NCBI GenBank assembly: GCA_017309115.1
Contig: JAFLEF010000034.1
Span: 1 to 64,000 of the forward strand
From: Verrucomicrobiota bacterium
Lineage (GTDB): Bacteria > Verrucomicrobiota > Verrucomicrobiia > Limisphaerales > UBA9464
Direction of reading: 5' to 3'
Length of the DNA: 64,000 bases
Shown in pieces: positions 1 through 7,395 of this stretch. Made by a program: the position numbers and the translations under genes. Positions within the stretch are counted from its first letter, which is position 1; the number at the start of each line of letters is the position of its first letter. Below the pieces are notes generated by a model. That model saw nothing but the letters and a program-made list of their open reading frames with translations, was not told the DNA's origin and ran no database searches.

Positions 1-123
1 AAGCGCAAATCCCGCGGCTTCCGCACCGTCGAATACTTCACCACCATGATCTATCTCGTCGCCTCCCACCTTCACTTCGACCTCCCGGATCCCCTCCCAG
101 CTACCCACACAAACTCATATTGA
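1..123 (+). CDS. Transposase, C-terminal 40 residues (ISL3-like), partial
   Basis: Open from the window edge to a TGA at 121-123. The peptide begins KRKSRGFRTVEYFTTMIYL and resembles the conserved tail of ISL3/IS204-type DDE transposases, where an SRGFR(T/S)xxxxxxMIY block precedes the stop; the assignment rests on this short block only. The catalytic domain lies outside the window. The right end of the insertion sequence should lie within roughly the next 20-60 bases, but only one end is visible, so neither the inverted repeat nor the target duplication can be defined. The opposite-strand gene runs into this sequence, which suggests the element landed inside it. Confidence 0.5.
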   Translation, partial: KRKSRGFRTVEYFTTMIYLVASHLHFDLPDPLPATHTNSY

Positions 124-3100
124 GGCAAAAGGAACCATTGCCCCCGTGGAATCCGACTAACCGTACTGGATTGGTTTTCACAAACAGATCAGTGGTGGTC
201 TCGCTGGCTGGAGTGAATTGACCCATCAGCCAGTTCGAAACTCGAGATTGCGACTCGAATACCGAGATGAATCGGAGATCATATGAGAAGGCCGTACTTG
301 ACTTCAAAAACGCCCCTAGTCGACCTTGCCGATAAAGCGAGCTCTTGGAAAGGTAGTTCTTTAACAACTCTCTTTCGACTAATTCTAAAGAATTGGTATA
401 GTTGGCAAGAGGCTTACCTTCAAAGCTTGGCAGATTATAGAAATCGATGCGTCCCACGGGGATTTCTAACCTCCCATTGCCCGGAAGGAAGTCATTGTCC
501 CATTTGCCATCGAGCGGACGATTTTGTTGGAAACCCGCCCCTCCAGTAATCGAGTCGGTCCAATTGGTGTCATTATCCATGTCGCCATACCACAAATCAG
601 CAGACCAACTTCCCGAGTTCTCGGTATGGCCGTCCTCGGCGGTATTGCCACTGTAGGGCACCGTGACATGCCCCAGCAAGATGACCACGTTGGTACCATT
701 GGGATTGGCCTGCCACTGCGTCCGAATGAAACCCTTATTGCTCTGGAGATTGGCCAGGTAGTTGGCGTCAGGAACCCCGGCACTGGAGAAATTGGTGTGC
801 CGGTGCGCCAAAGTGGAGACGACCTTCCAACCATCGGCAACAAGGTCGAGTTTGAAGGTGTCGATCTGACTCGCCAAATCCGTCGCTAACGTCTGGTCGA
901 TCAGTAGGATTGCTGTTCCGCGGGATTCCATCGCTGCGCCCCTCAGACTCGCGGTGATGGTGGGCGAGAGTTCCTCGGGGGAGCGAACCACTCGATATTC
1001 GTAGTACTTGCCGGGCTCGGCATTGGTGTCTCGCCAGGAGTCAGCGAAGACATTGGTTCTGAGAATGCTCCAGTTCGTGACGCCGACGAGTCGCTTCTCA
1101 AGGGTATACTTGCCGGCATTGGCAGCCGGATCGCCCTCCCAACCCCGATTCCAGCGCAACTCCAACCCCTCAGGTCCGCTCACCGGAGTGGCGGTCAGTT
1201 CGACCTTTCGACGTTCGACGGGATGGGCGACCCGGTTGAAGAGGGTCTCGGTCGAAGTGAAGTTGTTCAAAAAGCTCTGATACAAAACCGCATTGTAGCT
1301 GGTGAGTTGGTCCAAGTAACCCCGAGCGCCAGCGCTGCCATCAACCGCTGAGCCAAGAGTGAAACCGCCGGCAATCGAGGCTGCTGAGGGCAAGGCCATC
1401 ACACCTACTCCCAAAAAACTCTTCGAATTCTCGTCCAGCAGTTGGACCTGATTTATGTTCAGACGACAATACGCCCGGCACCACTCCAACGTGATTTCCC
1501 AGCCGGTGCGCGAGATCGTTGGTGAGTGAGTTCTCGGCAGACGGCCCGTAAAGTTTCGGGTGGCGGTTCCATCGGCCGCTGGCGACTCGAACACAATGTA
1601 TTGACCGTCTGGACTGATGCTGAGTTGCCACGCGCCGCACTCGATCAATCGACACCATTGCCCTGGCTGATTGGTCGCATTGCCGAAATACCAATCGGGA
1701 ACGTAGGTGAAGTTGATCGTGCCCCACATCAGATTCAACACCGGGTTGGTACCGATGGATAACGGGTAACGAAGGACATTGGTGAGGGCGACGGTAGTTC
1801 CAAAGCTCGGAGCAAAATCTGCGTACGACGCTACCAGTGGAATACTCGCCCCGTTCAATGGGCTCAACCCCTGTTCGTTGGTTAGCACCCCGGTTGTGTT
1901 GAATCGCCAGTCACCCAGGAGTTTTGGGAGGCTGTTGGTTGGGTCCAAGGGGTTGGTCCCTTGGAAGAGTTCGAACTTGTCCAAAATCCCATCGGAGTCG
2001 GAATTGCTCAAGGGTCCTGACAGGGCGTAGCGCAACTCGTCAGGGTCCCAGAGGCCGTCGCTGTCTGAGTCGTGACTATTCCAAGCAGACTCGGTGCCTT
2101 CAATGGTCCCATTCCCATTAGCGTCCTCCGTTACGTCCGGAATTCCATCATTGTCGGAATCCAAGGCGACTAAGTTGGTCGTGGCGACGTAGTGAAAGCC
2201 AATGTCGATTCGGTTGGTGCCCTCCTTGGATTGGTCCACCCGAGTCGTGTAGTGATAGAGCCCGACGTTGGTAGCTGACTGGGTGCCGGCAGAGAGCAGT
2301 TTGAAGAGTCCGTTGGTTGAACCGTTGGTCGGATAGTACCAAGCACCCAACGGCCCAGGCAGCCAGTCTAATGCTACGCTTATCTTGTTTCCGTTTCCAC
2401 CAAAGACAGGGCTGGATGTCGTGTATCCATTCCATCCTGCATACAAGCGATTGGTGGCAGTGCTATAAGCGGAGACTCCTGACGTGGCGAAAAAGTTGTC
2501 CGTGCAGGTCCAAGGAGGCGTCCCCGAATCAGAATAGTAGTGATAGAGAGTAAAGGCCCCACTCTGAATCAGACAGTTTTGAACCTTAATCGTAGGATTT
2601 CCAGAGTAATATTTGTAGACCCCAATCCGGGAATCCTCGAACACACAGTTCTTGAGGATCAGGGTTTGAGTTCCGTAGTTGACCGGCGCAAAGTCAATCC
2701 AGGCACCCCGAAATTGGCTATCCCTCAAAGTGGCGGCAGCCAAATTTTTTCCGGAAGCGCTCATCTCGAACAAACCGCGACGCGTGTAGGGAGCCCCATC
2801 GAATTCAGCTTGGGAGAATCGGAGGTCAAGCTGCGGCCAAACGGAGCTTCCTGAAGGAATGCTGAAGAAACTCCGATTACCTGCTGGAGCGCCTCCCGTA
2901 GGAAGTTCTTGGACGGCGGACGACCAACAGAGTCGGTTCAACGCTTGGGCCTGCCCCAAGGAAAGAAACTGGGAGCCGGAAGCCATCTGGAGGCCAGAGC
3001 TGCCGTGCCCGGCAAGGACCAGCGGCTTCTTTGTCAGGATCTTCGAATTGACGAGTGAAAGAGTGGAGTTGGTCACCACAACACTCGAAACGAAGTAATG

Positions 3101-5140
3101 AATCGGCCAGTAGTGGTATCCCACGAATGTCTGGAAGCCGATGACACCATCAGCGAAGTCACAGAACTCTCCTTGTAGATTTGCTGGGGGATAGGGTAGC
3201 GACCAATTGACGGATAGGCTTGATGGTAGAGCGACTGGAGGCTTTACGGTCGATGCATCGAGATCTGCGCCCAAGGACGGCGAGGTCAAGGTCCAGTCGG
3301 CGCCGACATAGTTGAACACGACGCCATCCGCGACGTTCAAGTAATGAGCCCCGCTCCCTACTGCGACAAAGGGGTTGACCGGAGGGGCGGCTGTTTTGAA
3401 AAGGGAGACGCCGTTGGTATTGGCGACATTGTAAATGAGTGAGTTCTCAAGACTCACCGTCGAGTAATCGGGACTGTAGAGAGATTGCCGAAGTGAGCCA
3501 ACCGCATTGAGGGTGAGGAACTCGGCGGAGACTTTGGCGTAGTACAGGTCGCGCCAAGCGGCGCTTCCCGAGTTCGTGGAGTAGACCAGGCAGTTTTGTA
3601 CCTCGTAGGTGCTGCTTCCCGTGAAACCTAATTGAAAGCGGAACGCTCCGTTGCAGTGCACGAACTGCCCGTGTCGAAGGGTCAGGATACTGTTGGCCGC
3701 ACTAAAATAGGTGGCTGCTACACCCACGTCCGCATGGCGGATGCTGAGATTAGTCAGGATTAGCGGACTCGTTCGGCCAGTGCCGTCCAACTCCAGCGCC
3801 TTGGTGGCATAGGTTCCGGCGGGAGAGCCGGTCGAAGCTGGGAGCAGTTCCCCCACCGAGTTATCGTCGTAGCCGGTCAGGACCACCGGGCGATACGGGG
3901 CTCCCAGCCACGTGACCGCCGTCCCAGCCAGGACCTTGAGGCTGGGCGAATTGGTTTTGGCGTACTTGATCACGGTGCCCGCTTGAAACGTGACACTCGA
4001 ACTCAGGTTGACCAGACCGGAGACGTAGTACGTGGTCAGACTCCCGAAGGTCTGATTCGTCGAGGAATTGACCAAGGTGTAGTCCAAGACCACACCCGGA
4101 ACGGAAGGCTGGTTTTTTGCTACTCCAGGGCGGGGCGAGGAAGTGGCGTTCATTGCCACCAGGCGGCCCGCCTCCGTCCGGCGCCAGCGCGGGGTCACTC
4201 CAACCCGGGAGGGAATCGAAAGCTGGGCGGTTCGCTGAACGTTCCGGCTCCGTTGCCGATTCGGCGCGGGCGGCGCGGAAGCTTCGGGCAGTTCCCGCAG
4301 GAGCGGTTCCAGATCTCGATAAGCCGTTCGTTCGATGAGGAACTCCCGTCCTTCCCGTTGTTCCCAGCTCTTGCGCACGGGGACTTCCCGGGAATCCCGT
4401 TCACCCGGCAGAACAAACGCGCGGCCCCGATCCATCACCATGGGACCAAAGGTGAGTTGGGCATCCGCCGCCGACTCCCGCTCTCCCACCGGCACTTCGC
4501 GAACCTCCACCGCCGTGGGTTGGCTGCCGAAGAACTCCGTGTAGACCTCGACATCCGTGGTGTCGGGGTTCAGTCCATAGTGCGCCGGGTCCGGCAGCGG
4601 TTCCCTCAGGATCAGGTCGCACTCGAAGCCCGCAGCCGTGTACACCGTCCGCAGATCGGCCGGAACGGAATCCAGAACGTTGGCATACAGGACGGTTCCG
4701 GGCTCAATCTGTTCGGCACGCGACGGCTGAACCTCCGCCAGCAGAACACTTTCCCCGCTGACGCGATCCGTGAAAGCCAGCAGCGCCGGCGAACTCCGCA
4801 AGGTCTGGCCGTCGGCCGTCACCACCGTCACGGCACCTGGAACCGTCAACTCCGTGGAAAGCGCCACTTGATGGGGGCCGCGCGCCGCGACAAACCCATC
4901 TGGAACCGCCACAAACTCGGCCACGGTTTCCTGCCACTGGCCCTGCTCATCCCGGTAATGAAGGCCAGTCGCCATTTCGGTGTACCGGTTGGTGATCGAC
5001 AGTTTCTCCCCGGACTCGTCAGTCGTGGCGGTCACCCACTCGACCACCCGAAAATCCGCGCCTTGCTCCACCGTCACCGACGCCGATTCGATCACCCGTT
5101 CGGGTTCCTTCACCGGGGCAACCCCCTGGCCTTGAACCAT
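101..5140 (-). CDS. Giant secreted beta-helix / Ca-binding / LamG / C25-peptidase-like protein, apparently disrupted at both ends
   Basis: 1679 residues from the only in-frame ATG. Approximate layout: a polar N-terminal region (1-350); a long right-handed beta-helix-like region (350-990); calcium-binding D-x-D-x-D-G repeats such as DSDNDGIPD (990-1065); a LamG/concanavalin-like domain (1075-1290); an Fn3-like linker; and a gingipain (C25)-like domain (from about 1405) with the GDMDNDTNW and LEIPVGRID blocks. The C25 part stops soon after VRLVGFHGGNGS, with the last residues read from transposase-derived DNA, so the distal catalytic part is missing. No signal peptide follows ATG 5140, but one is encoded directly upstream in the same frame without a start codon (see the G8 tract). 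The first third of the gene is GC-rich and the rest is clearly AT-richer than its neighbours. Probably an extracellular surface enzyme; currently a likely pseudogene or phase-off gene. Confidence 0.75.
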   Translation of the reverse strand: MVQGQGVAPVKEPERVIESASVTVEQGADFRVVEWVTATTDESGEKLSITNRYTEMATGLHYRDEQGQWQETVAEFVAVPDGFVAARGPHQVALSTELTVPGAVTVVTADGQTLRSSPALLAFTDRVSGESVLLAEVQPSRAEQIEPGTVLYANVLDSVPADLRTVYTAAGFECDLILREPLPDPAHYGLNPDTTDVEVYTEFFGSQPTAVEVREVPVGERESAADAQLTFGPMVMDRGRAFVLPGERDSREVPVRKSWEQREGREFLIERTAYRDLEPLLRELPEASAPPAPNRQRSRNVQRTAQLSIPSRVGVTPRWRRTEAGRLVAMNATSSPRPGVAKNQPSVPGVVLDYTLVNSSTNQTFGSLTTYYVSGLVNLSSSVTFQAGTVIKYAKTNSPSLKVLAGTAVTWLGAPYRPVVLTGYDDNSVGELLPASTGSPAGTYATKALELDGTGRTSPLILTNLSIRHADVGVAATYFSAANSILTLRHGQFVHCNGAFRFQLGFTGSSTYEVQNCLVYSTNSGSAAWRDLYYAKVSAEFLTLNAVGSLRQSLYSPDYSTVSLENSLIYNVANTNGVSLFKTAAPPVNPFVAVGSGAHYLNVADGVVFNYVGADWTLTSPSLGADLDASTVKPPVALPSSLSVNWSLPYPPANLQGEFCDFADGVIGFQTFVGYHYWPIHYFVSSVVVTNSTLSLVNSKILTKKPLVLAGHGSSGLQMASGSQFLSLGQAQALNRLCWSSAVQELPTGGAPAGNRSFFSIPSGSSVWPQLDLRFSQAEFDGAPYTRRGLFEMSASGKNLAAATLRDSQFRGAWIDFAPVNYGTQTLILKNCVFEDSRIGVYKYYSGNPTIKVQNCLIQSGAFTLYHYYSDSGTPPWTCTDNFFATSGVSAYSTATNRLYAGWNGYTTSSPVFGGNGNKISVALDWLPGPLGAWYYPTNGSTNGLFKLLSAGTQSATNVGLYHYTTRVDQSKEGTNRIDIGFHYVATTNLVALDSDNDGIPDVTEDANGNGTIEGTESAWNSHDSDSDGLWDPDELRYALSGPLSNSDSDGILDKFELFQGTNPLDPTNSLPKLLGDWRFNTTGVLTNEQGLSPLNGASIPLVASYADFAPSFGTTVALTNVLRYPLSIGTNPVLNLMWGTINFTYVPDWYFGNATNQPGQWCRLIECGAWQLSISPDGQYIVFESPAADGTATRNFTGRLPRTHSPTISRTGWEITLEWCRAYCRLNINQVQLLDENSKSFLGVGVMALPSAASIAGGFTLGSAVDGSAGARGYLDQLTSYNAVLYQSFLNNFTSTETLFNRVAHPVERRKVELTATPVSGPEGLELRWNRGWEGDPAANAGKYTLEKRLVGVTNWSILRTNVFADSWRDTNAEPGKYYEYRVVRSPEELSPTITASLRGAAMESRGTAILLIDQTLATDLASQIDTFKLDLVADGWKVVSTLAHRHTNFSSAGVPDANYLANLQSNKGFIRTQWQANPNGTNVVILLGHVTVPYSGNTAEDGHTENSGSWSADLWYGDMDNDTNWTDSITGGAGFQQNRPLDGKWDNDFLPGNGRLEIPVGRIDFYNLPSFEGKPLANYTNSLELVERELLKNYLSKSSLYRQGRLGAFLKSSTAFSYDLRFISVFESQSRVSNWLMGQFTPASETTTDLFVKTNPVRLVGFHGGNGSFCLNMSLCG

Positions 5141-5196
5141 CAGCCCACACGGAAGGAAGAGGGCTAGGCAACGAAGAAGGAGCGAAGCACCGCGTC

Positions 5197-5204
5197 GGGG
5201 GGGG
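5197..5204 (-). repeat. G8/C8 homopolymer in the signal-peptide region of the giant surface-protein gene
   Basis: On the minus strand an ATG at 5226-5224 starts MSLQFRSTPP, then meets eight C residues and soon a stop. With nine C residues the same ATG would read on through RRGASLLLRCLALFLPCGL, a good signal peptide, into the 1679-residue frame at 5140. The tract is therefore either a slippage switch or a sequencing/assembly error. Confidence 0.6.
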
Positions 5205-5333
5205 TAGAGCGAAATTGCAAGCTCATACTGGGTTTAGAAGTAGAAATCTGAGACTCCTCTTAAGTAATATTGGGTCGGATCCGAGGTCAATGAATATCTC
5301 ACGAATCAGGCCTCAAAACTGGAAACTAAGGCG

Positions 5334-5488
5334 GAGGTCATCCGCAGATTGACACAGATTTACTCAGATTTTTCCGGAGAAGGCGGGCAAGAAATGGGTG
5401 GCTCAATGTCCCGGCGTCAACCTTGCCTAAACTCCAAGTCCCAGAAGAGAATCTGCGCCAATCTGTGTTCAATCTGCGGATTACTCCT
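5334..5488. repeat. Long inverted repeat (palindromic intergenic element)
   Basis: The left arm (about 5334-5372) contains ATCCGCAGATTGACACAGAT; the right arm (about 5449-5488) reads as its imperfect reverse complement, with AATCTGTGTTCAATCTGCGG. The arms are near 40 bases with a spacer of about 75. This and its flanks fill the 476-base gap 5141-5616, where I see no gene. Sequences of the type AATCTGTGTNAATCTGCGGA recur between genes in several bacterial phyla, so this is probably one copy of a dispersed, REP/MITE-like element. Confidence 0.65.
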
Positions 5489-5616
5489 CCCCTCCGAGTT
5501 GACCGCTGAGGTCCCGGCACTCCATTCCGCTTGGAGGTTCTCCCTACCCAAAATCGAGTAGTTTCACACGGTCGTCACCGAACCGTCGGATCGCTGCCAC
5601 ACGGTGGAGGGCAGCC

Positions 5617-7320
5617 TTGCGGCTCTTCGTCGCAATGAAATACCCCACCCTCAGTTTAACGGCCCCTTTGGCCTTGGTTCTCTCCACGGGATCGCTTTCC
5701 GCGAGCCTCTTTCCCCAGTTGGACAGCTACACCGGCGGCGCCGGCAGCTCCGAGATCGTCGTGCACGATCGGTTCCAGAACTCGCTCTACAACGTCTATG
5801 GCACCCGGGGCGCCAACAATGGTGTCGAAATCATCGACTTCGCCGATCCGACGAACCTCACCCTGTCCGGCGTGGTGGACATGAGCGTCATTAACGGATT
5901 GACCGCCGGCTCCATCAGCAGCGTGTCGGCGGATCCGCTGGGCCGCGGCTTTGGCGTGGCCACCTTTATTCCGCTCAACAGCGGAACCGACAAAGGCCGG
6001 GTCGTCTTCTTCGATCCGTCCACCAAGACCGTCCTGCACTCCGTCGAAGTCGGCTATCACCCGGATATGGTCCGCTTCTCTAAGGACGGCACCCAGATCT
6101 TCGTGGCCAACGAAGGCGAACCGATCAGTGAAGGCTCCAATCACTTCGACCGCGCCGGATCTGTCAGCGTGATCGACCTCTCCGGAATCGCCTCCAAGAC
6201 CGATGTGGCCGGCCTCGGATCGGGTCAGGTCGCCGACTACGATTTCACGGACGCCAACCTCGCCCCGGGCGTGAGTCTGAACGGCATTCGCATCAATCCC
6301 TCCAATGCCACCCCAGGCAACCTCTTCAAGGATGTCGAACCGGAATACATCACGCAGTCCGGCAACAAACTCTACGTCTCGCTCCAGGAGAACAACGCGT
6401 TGGCGGAGCTCGACCTCACCAGTGGAAAGTGGACGGCGATCGGCAGCCTGGGAACGATCGAAACTCTGATCGACGCCTCCGATCGCGACGGGGGCATCAA
6501 CATCAACGATCTGATTCACGGCCTGCCCATGCCGGACACCATCACCAGCTACACCGTGGGCGGAAAAACCTACGTTCTGACCGCGAATGAAGGAGATTCC
6601 CGGCCGCCGGATTTCGTTGGCTCGGGCCATCCGCTGGTGGGTGACGATGCCCGGTTTTCCGACTTGGGATCCGGGGGACGTCCCGCGCTGGATCCGGCCG
6701 TGGATGCGGCCCTGGACGCCCTGTACGGCGGCAATGCTCAAGGATCATCGGCGCTGGGTCGGCTGACCATTTCGCTCACCGACGGCAATCTCGATGCCGA
6801 TCCCGACATCGAGCAGCCGACGGCATTCGGTACCCGCAGCTTCTCGATCTGGGACGCCTCGGACTTCAGCCTCGTTTACGACTCTGGCAGCGATTTCGAA
6901 ACCCTCACCGCCACGCTGGTTCCCGGACTGTTCAATTCAGACGGCACCCTGACGTCGTTCGACACGCGTTCCGACAACAAGGGACCGGAGCCCGAAGGCG
7001 TCACTGTGGGTCGGGCGTATGGTCGGACGCTGGCGTTCATCGGACTGGAGCGTGTGGGTGGTGTGATGGTGTACGACATCAGCGATCCCAACGCGCCGAC
7101 GTTCTTCGACTACTTCAACACCGGCGAACGTGGCGCGGAAGGCTTGGAATTCATCGCTGCTGCGGATTCTCCGACCGGCAAGCCGCTGCTGCTGGTGGGC
7201 TATGAAGTTTCCGGAAAGGTCGGCGTGTACACCGTCGTGCCAGAAGCGGGTTCGGTTCCGGCCGGCTTGGCGATGCTCGGACTGGCGTTCGGCGTCTGGC
7301 GGCGCCGGGTGCGCGCCTAA
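5617..7320 (+). CDS. Choice-of-anchor I family secreted protein with PEP-CTERM sorting signal
   Basis: 567 residues. A hydrophobic signal sequence (about residues 10-30, TAPLALVLSTGSLSAS) is followed by a beta-propeller-like choice-of-anchor I domain (about 35-535) with repeated units of the kind seen in NHL/alkaline-phosphatase-like surface proteins (VEIIDFADPTNL, VANEGE, LTANEGDSR, PEGVTVG). The C-terminus is a PEP-CTERM signal: VPEAGSVPAG, a hydrophobic stretch, then WRRRVRA. Such proteins are processed by an exosortase, which is not in this window. A TTG at 5617 lies 6 bases after GGAGG; an ATG at 5635 is the alternative start and gives a more usual signal peptide. Single-gene transcript, closed by a strong terminator. 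Substrate and exact role are unknown. Confidence 0.85.
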   Translation: MRLFVAMKYPTLSLTAPLALVLSTGSLSASLFPQLDSYTGGAGSSEIVVHDRFQNSLYNVYGTRGANNGVEIIDFADPTNLTLSGVVDMSVINGLTAGSISSVSADPLGRGFGVATFIPLNSGTDKGRVVFFDPSTKTVLHSVEVGYHPDMVRFSKDGTQIFVANEGEPISEGSNHFDRAGSVSVIDLSGIASKTDVAGLGSGQVADYDFTDANLAPGVSLNGIRINPSNATPGNLFKDVEPEYITQSGNKLYVSLQENNALAELDLTSGKWTAIGSLGTIETLIDASDRDGGININDLIHGLPMPDTITSYTVGGKTYVLTANEGDSRPPDFVGSGHPLVGDDARFSDLGSGGRPALDPAVDAALDALYGGNAQGSSALGRLTISLTDGNLDADPDIEQPTAFGTRSFSIWDASDFSLVYDSGSDFETLTATLVPGLFNSDGTLTSFDTRSDNKGPEPEGVTVGRAYGRTLAFIGLERVGGVMVYDISDPNAPTFFDYFNTGERGAEGLEFIAAADSPTGKPLLLVGYEVSGKVGVYTVVPEAGSVPAGLAMLGLAFGVWRRRVRA

Positions 7321-7337
7321 GCGATCAGAGGCTTAAC

Positions 7338-7372
7338 AAGCCCGCCGGTTCCCTGGAACCGGCGGGCTTTTT
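7338..7372 (+). terminator. Rho-independent terminator after the PEP-CTERM gene
   Basis: Perfect 15-bp stem: AAGCCCGCCGGTTCC (7338-7352) and GGAACCGGCGGGCTT (7355-7369) with a 2-base loop, followed by a T run (7368-7372). It lies 17 bases after the stop codon. The opposite strand lacks a T run, so it acts on the plus strand only. Confidence 0.93.
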
Positions 7373-7395
7373 GGTTTCTCCAACCTGTGCGGCTC

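Noticed and set aside
3983..5167. Long plus-strand open frame opposite the N-terminal part of the giant gene
   Set aside because: It is the reverse shadow of a GC-rich coding strand; very Arg/Gly/His-rich with no domain, no ribosome site.
5656..6741. 361-codon minus-strand frame opposite the PEP-CTERM gene
   Set aside because: Antisense to a well-supported gene; composition (Gly/Asp/Val/Arg) is typical of a shadow in high-GC DNA.
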